Positions 52,077-61,684 of a stretch of 64,000 nt of DNA are shown here, piece after piece (the stretch's first letter is position 1; each line of letters starts with the position of its first letter). The stretch spans positions 62,001 to 126,000 of the forward strand of contig NZ_JACZCR010000026.1 of assembly GCF_014904735.1 (NCBI RefSeq). Direction: 5' to 3'. The position numbers and the translations under genes are program-made. A model generated the notes under the pieces. That model saw only the letters and a list, made by a program, of their open reading frames with translations. It was not told the origin of the DNA and did not search any database. The DNA comes from Microbulbifer hainanensis (GTDB taxonomy: Bacteria; Pseudomonadota; Gammaproteobacteria; Pseudomonadales; Cellvibrionaceae).

Positions 52077-54269
52077 ATGGAAATCAACGTCAACTTCCTC
52101 GATAACCTCCGCCTCGAAGCCAAGTTTGATGACTTCACCGTCATTACCGACCAGCCCATCCGCTACAAGGGCGACGGCTCGGCGCCGAGTCCGTTTGACT
52201 ACTTCCTGGCGTCTTCCGCGCTGTGCGCGGCGTATTTCGTGCGGGTTTACTGCCTGTCGCGCAACATCCCGACCGACAATATCCGCTTGTCGCAGAACAA
52301 TATCGTCGATCCGGAAAACCGCTATAACCAGATCTTCAAGATTCAGGTGGAACTGCCGGAAGATATTTCCGATAAGGATCGGCAGGGCATCCTGCGCTCC
52401 ATCGACCGCTGCACGGTAAAGAAGGTGATCCAGACCGGGCCGGACTTCCAGATCGAAACGGTGGAGAACCTGGCCGAGGATGCCCAGGCGCTGCTGATGG
52501 TGGAGCCGGATGCCGAGCACCAGACCTTCATCGAGGGCAAGGATCTGCCGCTGGAGCAGACCATCGCCAATATGACGAAGATCCTCGCGGATCTGGGCAT
52601 GAAGATCGAGATCGCCTCCTGGCGCAATATCGTGCCCCATGTGTGGTCGCTGCATATCCGCGATGCCGCTTCGCCCATGTGCTTCACCAATGGCAAGGGC
52701 GCCACCAAGGAGAGCGCGCTGTGTTCTGCCCTCGGTGAGTTTATCGAGCGCCTGAACTGCAATTTCTTCTACAACGACCAGTTTTTCGGCGAGGAGATTG
52801 CCAATGCCGAATTCGTGCATTACCCGAATGAACAGTGGTTTGTGCCCGGGCCGGACGACGCGCTGCCGGAAGGCATTCTGGACGACTACACCCTGGCTAT
52901 CTACAACCCGGATGGTGAGCTGGCGGGCTCCAACCTGATTGATACCAATTCCGGTCGTGTTGATCGCGGTATCTGCGCGCTGCCGTTTGTGCGGCAGTCG
53001 GACGGCGAAGAGGTGTATTTCCCCTCCAACCTGATCGAGAACCTGTTCCTCAGCAACGGCATGAGCGCCGGCAACACGCTGTATGAAGCGGAGGTGCAGT
53101 GCCTGTCGGAAATCTTCGAGCGGGCGGTGAAAAAGCAGATCATCGAGGAAGAAATTGCGTTGCCGGATGTGCCGCGCGAAGTGCTGCAAAAGTACCCGGA
53201 GATCCTCGAAGGCATCGAGGAGCTGGAGAAGCAGGGCTTCCCGGTTCTGGTGAAGGATGCCTCCCTGGGCGGCCAGTTCCCGGTGATGTGTGTGACCCTG
53301 ATGAACCCGCGCACCGGCGGGGTTTTCGCGTCCTTTGGTGCGCACCCGAGCTTCCATGTGGCGCTGGAGCGCAGTCTCACCGAGTTGATGCAGGGCCGTA
53401 GTTTTGAGGGCCTGAACGATGTACCGCCACCCACTTTCAACAGCCTGGCGGTGACCGAGCCCAACAACTTTGTCGAGCACTTTGTCGATTCCACCGGCGT
53501 GGTGTCCTGGCGTTTCTTCAGCGCCAAATCGGAATACGAATTTGTTGAGTGGGACTTCACCGGCGATCACTCGGAGACCAATGCGGAAGAGGCCACAGAC
53601 CTGTTCAATGTCCTCAAGAACATGGGCAAAGAGGTATACGTGGCGACCTACGAAGAACTGGGCGCGCCGGCGTGCCGGATCCTGGTGCCGGGGTATTCCG
53701 AGGTTTACCCGGTCGAAGACCTGATCTGGGATAACACCAACAAGGCCCTGGACTACCGGGAAGACATTCTCAATCTCCACAGGCTCGGTGACGACGCGCT
53801 GGAGGACCTGGTGGAGCGCCTCGAGGAAAGCCAGATCGACAACTACGAGACCATCATCACGCTGATCGGTGTGGAGTTTGACGAGAACACCGTGTGGGGC
53901 CAGCTGACGGTGCTGGAGCTGAAGCTGCTGATCTATCTGGCACTGCAGCGGCACGATGAAGCCCTGGAGCTGGTGGAGACGTTCCTGCAGTACAACGACA
54001 ACACCGTCGAGCGCGGACTCTTCTACCAGGCGGTGCAGGCGGTGCTGGAAATTGCCCTCGACGATGAGCTGGAACTGGGCGACTACATCGTTAACTTGCA
54101 GCGCATGTTCGGTGAAGAGAGGATGAAAGCCGTCGTTGGATCAGTGGAGGGCAGTGTGCGCTTCCACGGCCTGACCCCGACCAATATGCAGCTGGAGGGA
54201 CTGGACAAGCACCTGCGCCTGATCGAGAGCTATAAAAAGTTGCATGCGGCGCGCGCTGCCAAATCGTGA
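52077..54269 (+). CDS. ycaO: OsmC-YcaO fusion protein
   Basis: 730 residues; an in-frame TAG just upstream fixes the ATG at 52077. Residues 1-135 form an OsmC-like domain (YKGDGSAPSPFDYFLASSAL, then CAAYFV). From about 160 the YcaO ATP-dependent cyclodehydratase-type domain follows (GKGATKESALCSALGEFIER, SAGNTLYEAEVQCLSEIFER, FGAHPSFHVALERSLTELMQ), and a helical C-terminal domain from about 590. E. coli YcaO lacks the OsmC part and is linked to RimO-dependent methylthiolation of ribosomal protein S12. No precursor peptide gene is adjacent, so a RiPP role is unlikely. Confidence 0.9.
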   Translation: MEINVNFLDNLRLEAKFDDFTVITDQPIRYKGDGSAPSPFDYFLASSALCAAYFVRVYCLSRNIPTDNIRLSQNNIVDPENRYNQIFKIQVELPEDISDKDRQGILRSIDRCTVKKVIQTGPDFQIETVENLAEDAQALLMVEPDAEHQTFIEGKDLPLEQTIANMTKILADLGMKIEIASWRNIVPHVWSLHIRDAASPMCFTNGKGATKESALCSALGEFIERLNCNFFYNDQFFGEEIANAEFVHYPNEQWFVPGPDDALPEGILDDYTLAIYNPDGELAGSNLIDTNSGRVDRGICALPFVRQSDGEEVYFPSNLIENLFLSNGMSAGNTLYEAEVQCLSEIFERAVKKQIIEEEIALPDVPREVLQKYPEILEGIEELEKQGFPVLVKDASLGGQFPVMCVTLMNPRTGGVFASFGAHPSFHVALERSLTELMQGRSFEGLNDVPPPTFNSLAVTEPNNFVEHFVDSTGVVSWRFFSAKSEYEFVEWDFTGDHSETNAEEATDLFNVLKNMGKEVYVATYEELGAPACRILVPGYSEVYPVEDLIWDNTNKALDYREDILNLHRLGDDALEDLVERLEESQIDNYETIITLIGVEFDENTVWGQLTVLELKLLIYLALQRHDEALELVETFLQYNDNTVERGLFYQAVQAVLEIALDDELELGDYIVNLQRMFGEERMKAVVGSVEGSVRFHGLTPTNMQLEGLDKHLRLIESYKKLHAARAAKS

Positions 54270-54411
54270 AATGGGTAGAGTGGGGTAGCCACTGTAGCTC
54301 GACGAGATTGTATTCAGTTGGAAACCCTTCCGCGAAGACTGCACAGGCTCTCAGGCAAGCGCGCGCAGCGCGCCTATGTAATGCCTCCTTATTTCCCGCA
54401 GATCGACGGTT

Positions 54412-54434
54412 CGGGAGCCCATTCGCGGCTCCCG
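54412..54434 (+). terminator. weak terminator-like hairpin after the YcaO gene
   Basis: CGGGAGCC and GGCTCCCG pair perfectly around a seven-base loop 143 bp after the stop, followed by a loose T-rich tract (ATATTTGATTT) rather than a clean T-run. Confidence 0.4.
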
Positions 54435-54545
54435 CATATTTGATTTCCTGAACAAACACTTCGCATGCCGGAGCCTCGGCCGGCCGCATGGCGGCCAGGT
54501 TGGTCCGTGGGAGCGCTCGCTACGCGCTGTGTTGGGTGTGCCGAA

Positions 54546-54851
54546 TCAGGCCCATTTTTTGCCCAGTTCACCCAGCCCGGCTTGCTTGAGGTCGTCAGGC
54601 GTCATGACCGTGCGGATTTCGACATCCGCCTCGAATGCCAAAAACCAGGGTTCAACCAACGCAGGGATCTTGGATGGATCGGGAAGATCTACGATGAGTA
54701 TTGCTGAGCGACGGCCATGCTGTTCGGTAAAGTAAGCAGCCTCCGGTTTACTCGCCTCCAGAATCGCGTTCAATATTGAGTCCGCTGAACCATCCTTGAC
54801 CGCGGCGTTGAATGGCTGATGTGGGATCTTGATATTTAATAGCATCCTCAT
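54546..54851 (-). CDS. DUF3303-like small protein
   Basis: 101 residues: MRMLLNIKIPHQPFNAAV, EAAYFTEQHGRRSAILIVDL and PALVEPWFLAFEADVEIRTV. The ferredoxin-like pattern with a central FTEQHGRR resembles small proteins often labelled DUF3303 or, wrongly, pantothenate synthetase. Function unknown. Confidence 0.72.
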   Translation of the reverse strand: MRMLLNIKIPHQPFNAAVKDGSADSILNAILEASKPEAAYFTEQHGRRSAILIVDLPDPSKIPALVEPWFLAFEADVEIRTVMTPDDLKQAGLGELGKKWA

Positions 54852-55192
54852 GCTGTACTCCTTTCTCGATCATGCTGATTGTCTGACCACAGAAAGAATA
54901 ATGTCGCTGAGCGTCCACGGCAGCTGCGGTTGAGGCGCAACGTAGCGCCCAATCTGGAGGGACTGGGCCGTCAAAGTGAGGAACAATAGGTCCTGGCCCA
55001 TTGATTGTGGTGCTTTCCCGATATCCAGAACTGAAATGTCGATCCAAAGAGCCGATCGGTCTCATTGGCTAGAGTTGGCGGAGGAGTGCCGCCTCCGGCG
55101 CGACTTCCCTCTATCGGAATTGCCTGTGCGCCTCTGCCGGCTATCTATGCTGTTAATGTTCACAGCATAGATAGCCGACTCAAAGGGAAGAT
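54852..55192. other. prpD upstream region
   Basis: 340 bp with no gene on either strand that I can support. The last 55 bp contain the perfect dyad listed separately. A promoter is expected here but no strong -35/-10 pair was recognised. Confidence 0.4.
55138..55177. promoter_or_regulatory. 16-bp perfect inverted repeat upstream of prpD
   Basis: CGGCTATCTATGCTGT (55138-55153) and its exact reverse complement (55162-55177) flank an eight-base loop TAATGTTC, ending 15 bp before the prpD ATG. There is no T-run. It may be an operator for a dimeric regulator or an mRNA hairpin that gates translation. Confidence 0.65.
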
Positions 55193-56677
55193 ATGGATAC
55201 CAAAGCCGACCTGAATATCCGTCCGGAATATGACCAGGTGATTCAGGATATCGCCGACTATGTGCTGGATTACGATATCGATTCCGCCGAGGCATGGGAG
55301 ACGGCGTGCAATTGCCTGATGGATACCCTGGGCTGTGGTTTTCTGGCGCTGCGTTTTCCCGAATGTACCAAGCATCTGGGGCCGATTGTTGAGGGCACGG
55401 TAGTGCCACACGGTGCGCGGGTGCCGGGTACGCAGTTGAGACTCGACCCGGTCAAGGCGGCCTGGGATATCGGTTGCATGGTGCGCTGGCTGGATTACAA
55501 CGACACTTGGCTGGCGGCGGAGTGGGGGCACCCGTCCGATAATCTCGGCGCGATACTGGCGGTGGCGGATTACCTGTCACAGAAAAATGTCGCTGAGGGC
55601 AGGGCGCCGCTGACGATGCGCGATGTGCTGGACGGCATGATCCGCGCCCATGAAATCCAGGGCGTGCTGGCGCTGGAAAACAGTTTCAACCGCGTCGGCC
55701 TTGACCATGTACTGCTGGTGCGAGTGGCGTCCACAGCGGTGGTTGCAAAGCTGAAAGGGGCCAATCGGGAACAAGTGATGGCGGCAATCTCCCAGGCGTG
55801 GGTGGATGGCAGCGCGCTACGCACCTATCGCCACGCGCCCAATGCCGGCTCGCGCAAGTCCTGGGCTGCGGGAGACGCGACTTCCCGCGGCGTGCGCCTG
55901 GCGGATATCGCGATGCGCGGCGAAATGGGTATTCCCGGCGCGCTGACAGCGAAGCAGTGGGGCTTCTACGATGTCTGTTTCAGTGTGACCAATGCCGACC
56001 TGAAGCTGAAACCGGAGGGCGAGCGTCAATTCCGCTTTCCGCGGTCTTACGGCAGTTATGTGATGGAGCACGTTTTGTTCAAGATTTCCTTCCCGGCGGA
56101 GTTCCACGCGCAGACTGCCTGTGAGGCAGCAATGATCTTGCACCCGCAGGTAAAAGACCGCATCGATAAGATCGAACGGGTGGTAATCACCACGCACGAG
56201 TCCGCCATCCGCATCATCTCCAAAGAGGGGCCGCTGGCCAATGCGGCAGACCGCGATCACTGCCTGCAATATATGACGGCGGTGCCACTGCTGTTTGGCG
56301 ATCTCGTTGCCGAGCACTATGAAGATGATTTCCATTCCGCCCACCCGGAAATCGACCGATTGCGGAAAAAAATGGAAGTGGTCGAAGACAAGCGCTATTC
56401 CGCCGAATACCTCGAACCGGACAAACGCTCCATCGCCAACGCGGTACAGGTATTTTTTGCCGACGGATCATCGACGGACAAAATCGCTGTTGAGTACCCG
56501 ATCGGGCACAGGCGCCGACGGGCAGAGGGAATTCCGCTGCTGGAGAAAAAATTCCGCTCCAATCTTGCCACGCGGTTTCCAGCCGTGCGCTGCGAAGAAA
56601 TTTTCGCGCTGTGCAAGGAGCAGGAAGCACTGCTGGATACAGCGGTCAATACGTTTATGGACCTGCTGGTAATCTGA
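55193..56677 (+). CDS. prpD: 2-methylcitrate dehydratase PrpD
   Basis: 494 residues, close to E. coli PrpD (483). The N terminus ([20 protein letters not shown] then LGCGFLAL), [20 protein letters not shown] and [20 protein letters not shown] are strongly PrpD-like. It dehydrates 2-methylcitrate to 2-methyl-cis-aconitate without an Fe/S cluster. It lies 43 kb from the gntR-prpBC-acnD-prpF operon and has its own upstream dyad, so control may differ. Confidence 0.93.
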   Translation: MDTKADLNIRPEYDQVIQDIADYVLDYDIDSAEAWETACNCLMDTLGCGFLALRFPECTKHLGPIVEGTVVPHGARVPGTQLRLDPVKAAWDIGCMVRWLDYNDTWLAAEWGHPSDNLGAILAVADYLSQKNVAEGRAPLTMRDVLDGMIRAHEIQGVLALENSFNRVGLDHVLLVRVASTAVVAKLKGANREQVMAAISQAWVDGSALRTYRHAPNAGSRKSWAAGDATSRGVRLADIAMRGEMGIPGALTAKQWGFYDVCFSVTNADLKLKPEGERQFRFPRSYGSYVMEHVLFKISFPAEFHAQTACEAAMILHPQVKDRIDKIERVVITTHESAIRIISKEGPLANAADRDHCLQYMTAVPLLFGDLVAEHYEDDFHSAHPEIDRLRKKMEVVEDKRYSAEYLEPDKRSIANAVQVFFADGSSTDKIAVEYPIGHRRRRAEGIPLLEKKFRSNLATRFPAVRCEEIFALCKEQEALLDTAVNTFMDLLVI

Positions 56678-56725
56678 CCCCACTCGCGGCCGGTGGCCGT
56701 GAAGGCTTTTGCAGAAAACAGGCAC

Positions 56726-56765
56726 AAAAAAAAGCCCCGGTTTTGACACCGGGGCTTTTTGCGTT
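56726..56765. terminator. bidirectional terminator between prpD and porin
   Basis: AAAGCCCCGGTTTTGACACC then GGGGCTTTTT: a seven- to eight-pair GC stem flanked by an A-run on the left and T-run on the right. It serves the convergent prpD and porin genes. Confidence 0.92.
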
Positions 56766-56783
56766 AGGCAGTCGGCAGTTCGA

Positions 56784-57725
56784 TTAGAACTTGAACTCGG
56801 TACCGACACCCACGTAGCTGCGGTCGTAATCGTCGGCAGCAGTTTCGTCAGTGTAGAACGCGAATACCTTGGCGGCGCTGGTCAGTTTGTAGTCCAGGCC
56901 CAGGCTGTAAGTTTCGCCGTCGAGCTTTTTCATGTCGGACTGGCCGTACTGGGCCTTAGCGGTCCACTGGTTGATCTTGTAGGCCACGGAAGTCATCCAG
57001 CCATCCTGGGTGGTGCCGTCTTCCTTCTCTTGCTCTTCGTACAGACCGCCGACCTGTACCGGACCGATGTTGTACTGGGCAACCAGGCGATTCACTTTCC
57101 AGTCGTTGGCTTCAACACCCTGGTCGTAGGCGTAGGCCAGGTAAACACCGTTCTTGTCATAAGACAGGGCTACGGAAGTGCCGTTGTCGCGGGTGATATC
57201 TTCGCCCAGATCGTTAACGCCGATCACTTCGTCGCGGTTGCTGATGTAAGCTGCAGAAACCTTGAAGCCACCGAAAGACGGAGTGGTGTACTGCAGTTCG
57301 TTACCGACGCGATTGTCGCTGTTGGTGAGGATGCTGCCGATATCACCTTCGAGGTCGTTGAACAGGTCGACCTTGTTCTGGGAGACCTTCATCGGGGTAT
57401 CGAACTTGCCGCCGATGACCTGGCCGAAACCGCCTTCCAGGCCAGCGTAAATGTTACGCTGCTTGAAGGTTTCGTCCGACTCACCGTCGATATCCACCTG
57501 GTATTCCATCTTATAGATGCCCTTGATGCCATTGTCGAAAGGCAGTTCGCCCTTCACGCCCAGGCGGGACGCATTGCTCTTGATATCGGTGTTGGCGCCG
57601 TCACCCTCGTCCGCAGACTGGAAGTCGACATTGGCTTTGCCGTAAAACTCAAAAGGATTGGATTCGGCGCTGGCCAGTGCCGGAATCATCGCGACCAGGG
57701 CCATAGAGAGAGCAGTCTTTTTCAT
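56784..57725 (-). CDS. Gram-negative porin
   Basis: 313 residues. A signal peptide (cleavage after ALASA, about residue 20), then alternating beta-strands such as FEFYGKANVDFQ, GIKGIYKMEYQVDI and NIYAGLEGGFGQVIGGKFDT. The last residue is phenylalanine (VGVGTEFKF), the outer-membrane insertion signal. It should form a general diffusion trimer in the outer membrane. Confidence 0.93.
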   Translation of the reverse strand: MKKTALSMALVAMIPALASAESNPFEFYGKANVDFQSADEGDGANTDIKSNASRLGVKGELPFDNGIKGIYKMEYQVDIDGESDETFKQRNIYAGLEGGFGQVIGGKFDTPMKVSQNKVDLFNDLEGDIGSILTNSDNRVGNELQYTTPSFGGFKVSAAYISNRDEVIGVNDLGEDITRDNGTSVALSYDKNGVYLAYAYDQGVEANDWKVNRLVAQYNIGPVQVGGLYEEQEKEDGTTQDGWMTSVAYKINQWTAKAQYGQSDMKKLDGETYSLGLDYKLTSAAKVFAFYTDETAADDYDRSYVGVGTEFKF

Positions 57726-58002
57726 CGGTCATCTCGCACAGTTTATGGTTGTGGGTCGAGAGGCGGCGTTTATTGGTCCGAATCTGGCCGTCCCTCGAGT
57801 TGGTGCGAATTCTGCGTTTTGAATATTACAAAAAGGTTAAACGTGGCATTTTTTTTAACTTTTTGTGACCGCTTGGTGCAAATTTGTTCAATTGGGCAGA
57901 AATGGCAGTCGTATCCCTTGGATCCTTGGGGTGGCGGGGGTCGAATTGCGGCTTTAGAGTGGGGCCGGAAGCTGACACGGGAGCAGTCGGGCAGGGCACA
58001 CA

Positions 58003-60495
58003 ATGGACACACTGCAAGGGACGGGGAATTTGTATGCGGACACCGGGCAGGGTGCCCGCGTGTGCTTCGCGCCGGGTTTGCCCCTACCCCTATTGTGGAT
58101 CTATGCCCTGTCGGTGGTGCTCGCGGGTAGCCTCCCACACCTGCCTCCACTGCCGCCAGTGGGAATCGCCGGAGTTGTCATATGCCTGGTTTGCCTCGCG
58201 GCGCCGGGATGCCGGCGCCTCCTGCCCGCCGTGCTGGTTGCCGTGGTGGGATTTAACTGGGGGCTATGGCACAACCATCAGGCGATGGAGCGGCGCCTGC
58301 CTATGTCGGCCTATGGCCAGGATTTCACACTGGATGTCGAAGTGGTTTCCCTGCCTCAGGTGCGGGAGGAGCCAGGTCGGTCGGCGACCACGGGTACCTC
58401 GGCTAGCCTGCGTTTCACGGCGCAGGTACTTGCAGGGCAGGACGCGGAGAGCGATGGGCTTGATTTCGCCGGGGAGTTGCTGGACCTGACCTGGTACCGC
58501 GCGCCCGCCGATATTCAGGCGCAGTTGCGCTGCGGCAGCCGCTGGCGGTTGGCCCTGCGTTTGAAGCGCCCCCGCGGCAGCGTCAATCCCCATGGATTCG
58601 ATTACGAAGGCTGGCTATTGCGGCGCGGGATTTACGCGACGGGATATGTCCGGCCGCGAGACCTGCCTCCCCGGAATCTGGGTGCGGTACCTGGACTGGC
58701 GGCGCTGCGGCAGCACCTGAAAGACACTCTGTGGGCGCAACACCCCCGGCGACCGGAACTGCTGAGTGCATTGCTGCTGGGAGACCGCAGCGGATTGTCG
58801 CGTGCGGATCGGCAGTTGCTGCAACGGACGGGCACGGCCCATCTCTTGGCCATTTCCGGTCTACATGTTGGGCTGGTGGCCGGCTGCCTGCTGCTGCTCG
58901 GTGGGGTGTTGGGGCGGCTGTGGGGGATCTGGCGGGGCTGCTCGCCGACCTATTTGCCCGCGGCCCTGGCTGTGCCGGGCTGCTTTGTCTATACGCTTCT
59001 CGCCGGAGCTCCATTGTCGGCACAGCGGGCGCTGGTGATGGTTTGTGTGCTGCTATTTGCGTGGCGGTGGCGCCTGGCTCCCGGCTTTGCTTTTGCACTG
59101 GCACTGGCCATTGTGCTGACGCTGCAGCCGCTGGCCTTCTACAGCGCCGGCTTCTGGTTGTCCTTCGTTGCTGTCGCCGCGCTCCTGCTCAGTTTTACGA
59201 ACCGTGTCCGCATACGCGCTGGCGCTGACTCGCCCGCATCGATGGTTTTGGCAGGGGCGCGTGCGCGCGGTGCCGACCTGCTGCGCAGTCAGTGGGCCAT
59301 ATTCCTGGCACTGCTGTTGCCGTCATTATTCTTTTTTTCCGGTTTCAGTGCTGGCGGCGCGCTGGTCAATCTTATTGCCATTCCCTGGGTGGGCTTGCTG
59401 ATACTGCCGTCGCTGCTGTGCGGTGCCTTGTTGGTGACGACGCCGCTCGGCCCCCCGTGCCTGGCATTCGCTGGCTGGCAGCTCGATTTGCTGATGGACA
59501 TGCTGGCCAAAACCCAGGCACTGCACATCGCCTGGCAGTCAGAAGGATTGGTCTTGGCTATTCCCGGCATCTTGTGTGCGGCCGGCAGCGCGCTGTTGTT
59601 GCTGATGCCGCGGGGATTGCCGGGCAGGGGGCTGGGCTGGCTGTTTTTTGCCGCAGTATTGCTGCCATGGATTCGTCCCGCCGGGGAACCGGCGGGATTG
59701 CAGGTGACCGCGCTGGACGTTGGCCAGGGGCTTGCGGTTGTGGTGCGGACGCCGGAGTATCAGCTCGCCTATGACACCGGGCCGCGGTCGGCGACCGGGT
59801 GGAGTGCCGGCAGCGCGGTGGTCGCGCCCTATCTGCTCGGCGAGGGCAGCCGGGATCTGGACAGCGTTATCGTCAGCCACGCAGATCTCGATCATGCCGG
59901 TGGTCTCGACGGAGTGATGGCATTGCTGGATGTGGAGCGCATCGTGGCGCCGGGAGAGCTCGCAGCGCGCTATGGCCATGACTTCCTGCGGCCAACGGAG
60001 CGCTGTATCGGCGGTGGCGTAGAGAATCACGGAGCCCTGCAGGTGCGCTGGTTGTGGCCGCGTTCCGCGGCGGTATCCGGCGCAGAGAACGATGACAGTT
60101 GTGTGGCGCTGCTGAACTGGCACGGGGTGCGCATTTTACTGGCTGGCGATATTTCCGCGGCGGCGGAACGCCAGATCGTTCATCTTTATCCTGATCTGCC
60201 CCCAGTCGATTTACTGGTTGCGCCACATCACGGCTCGAGAAGCTCATCGTCGCCGGCGTTTGTGCGTTGGGCGCACCCGGATTACGTCGTTTTCAGTGCA
60301 GGCTTCCGCCACCACTTCGGCCATCCGCACGCAGAGATCGTGGCGCGTTACCGGGCAGCGGGTGCACATTTATTGAACACCGCTGCGAGTGGCGCAGTGA
60401 AAATTGTCTGGCGCCCGGGACAGTTGTCGCCAGTGGTAAATGTTGCGCGGGACAGCGGTCCTTTCTGGATTCGCGCATCGAATGATTTGCCTTAG
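58003..60495 (+). CDS. comEC: ComEC/Rec2 DNA-uptake channel
   Basis: 830 residues with the three ComEC parts in order. First an N-terminal OB-like domain after two helices (about 20-200). Next the multi-helix competence domain (about 225-520), with LLLGDRSGLSRADRQLLQRT then GTAHLLAISGLHVGL. Last a metallo-beta-lactamase-like domain (about 565-800) with VIVSHADLDHAGGLDG and LLVAPHHGSRSSSS. It carries single-stranded DNA across the inner membrane in natural transformation. It heads a series ending in exbB-exbD-msbA. Confidence 0.95.
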   Translation: MDTLQGTGNLYADTGQGARVCFAPGLPLPLLWIYALSVVLAGSLPHLPPLPPVGIAGVVICLVCLAAPGCRRLLPAVLVAVVGFNWGLWHNHQAMERRLPMSAYGQDFTLDVEVVSLPQVREEPGRSATTGTSASLRFTAQVLAGQDAESDGLDFAGELLDLTWYRAPADIQAQLRCGSRWRLALRLKRPRGSVNPHGFDYEGWLLRRGIYATGYVRPRDLPPRNLGAVPGLAALRQHLKDTLWAQHPRRPELLSALLLGDRSGLSRADRQLLQRTGTAHLLAISGLHVGLVAGCLLLLGGVLGRLWGIWRGCSPTYLPAALAVPGCFVYTLLAGAPLSAQRALVMVCVLLFAWRWRLAPGFAFALALAIVLTLQPLAFYSAGFWLSFVAVAALLLSFTNRVRIRAGADSPASMVLAGARARGADLLRSQWAIFLALLLPSLFFFSGFSAGGALVNLIAIPWVGLLILPSLLCGALLVTTPLGPPCLAFAGWQLDLLMDMLAKTQALHIAWQSEGLVLAIPGILCAAGSALLLLMPRGLPGRGLGWLFFAAVLLPWIRPAGEPAGLQVTALDVGQGLAVVVRTPEYQLAYDTGPRSATGWSAGSAVVAPYLLGEGSRDLDSVIVSHADLDHAGGLDGVMALLDVERIVAPGELAARYGHDFLRPTERCIGGGVENHGALQVRWLWPRSAAVSGAENDDSCVALLNWHGVRILLAGDISAAAERQIVHLYPDLPPVDLLVAPHHGSRSSSSPAFVRWAHPDYVVFSAGFRHHFGHPHAEIVARYRAAGAHLLNTAASGAVKIVWRPGQLSPVVNVARDSGPFWIRASNDLP

Positions 60496-60711
60496 CGGTT
60501 TCCGTCGAAACACAATTCTAACGGTCTACCGGTATGTTCAAAAAGTGATCAGTCACAGTAAAAGTGCGTACGCGATCAAACTTCCATGAAGTTGTCGCCG
60601 GCCGGAACTAGTTATTGTGCTGCCGGTCGCATACCGGGAAATGGCCTGTGCTAAGGTCGAATAAATTCCATCATGACAACTTCATCATTACTAAGAAATT
60701 CAGGTGAGTGG

Positions 60712-61548
60712 ATGAATAAAAAAGTACTTTGCAGCGTAATTCTGTCGGTCGTGGGTGGCGTCGCCAGCCAGGTATCGAGCGCCGAGGAGTGGAAATATAC
60801 GCTGGGTACCGATATCAGCAGTGGGGATTACGGTGATAGTGCCGATACTGACATCGTCAGCAGTCCGTTTACGATCAGTTATTCGCCGTCGGATAAATGG
60901 ACCTTTAAGGCGTCCATGCCGTGGACCCAGATCGAGGGTCCGGGCGGTGTTATTCCCGGCGGTGATGGGGGCATTGTGGTCGGTAATGGCAACGGCAATG
61001 GTAACGGCCGTGGCAATGCGGGCAATGGCGGCACTACCACTACCGAGCCGCAAACCGTCAAGGAGTCCGGACTCGGTGATTTGTGGCTGACCGGTACCTA
61101 CAGTCTCGAGCCGGTTGCGGATCGCTGGTTTTTTGATCTGTCGGCCAAGTACAAGGTGCCGACCGCTGACGAAGACAAGGGACTTGGCACCGGCCAGGCG
61201 GATTACACCCTGCAGGCGGAAGCCTTCACGATGATCGGTGATTTTTCGCCGTTCATTACCGTGGCGCGCAAGTTCAAGGGTGACCTGCCGGATCTGGAAA
61301 TTAAGGATGTCTGGTACACCTCGGTCGGCAGCGGCTATCGCCTGGATGAGCAGAACAGTCTCGGCATGTCGCTGGATTACCAGCAGGCAACGACGGACAC
61401 CAATGATCCGTCCACGGAATTGTTCGGCTATGTGAACCACAAATTCAGCCAGCAGTGGAGCGGTATGCTCTACGGTTATCTGGGGCTCGCCGATGGCAGC
61501 CCGGATCAGGGGGTTGGATTCCAGGTGAGTTACCGTCCTGCAAACTAA
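60712..61548 (+). CDS. outer-membrane beta-barrel protein with Gly/Asn-rich insert
   Basis: 278 residues from ATG 60712. Signal peptide to about residue 24 (SSAEEWKY). Amphipathic strands with FTISYSPSDKWTFKASMPWT, LWLTGTYSLEPV and FFDLSAKYKVPTADEDKG recall transporter-like outer-membrane proteins of the MetA-pathway-phenol type. An insert of about 35 residues (PGGVIPGGDGGIVVGNGNGN, GRGNAGNGGTTTT) interrupts the barrel between strands. Function unknown. Confidence 0.72.
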   Translation: MNKKVLCSVILSVVGGVASQVSSAEEWKYTLGTDISSGDYGDSADTDIVSSPFTISYSPSDKWTFKASMPWTQIEGPGGVIPGGDGGIVVGNGNGNGNGRGNAGNGGTTTTEPQTVKESGLGDLWLTGTYSLEPVADRWFFDLSAKYKVPTADEDKGLGTGQADYTLQAEAFTMIGDFSPFITVARKFKGDLPDLEIKDVWYTSVGSGYRLDEQNSLGMSLDYQQATTDTNDPSTELFGYVNHKFSQQWSGMLYGYLGLADGSPDQGVGFQVSYRPAN

Positions 61549-61684
61549 TTTGACCCGGCCGGCCGCCACCCGGCGGTAAACATTTGCGCCTTGCCGGAAC
61601 CTTTTGGGTCGGCTGCGCGTGTAACGGGTAACGTGAATATATCCCCTGGTGTGGGTTAAGAAATTAAAACAGGAGAAAGACGCG

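Noticed and set aside
52077..54269. RiPP biosynthesis cluster based on the YcaO domain
   Set aside because: No precursor peptide, leader-binding protein, dehydrogenase or exporter gene is adjacent, and the OsmC-YcaO fusion is a stand-alone type.
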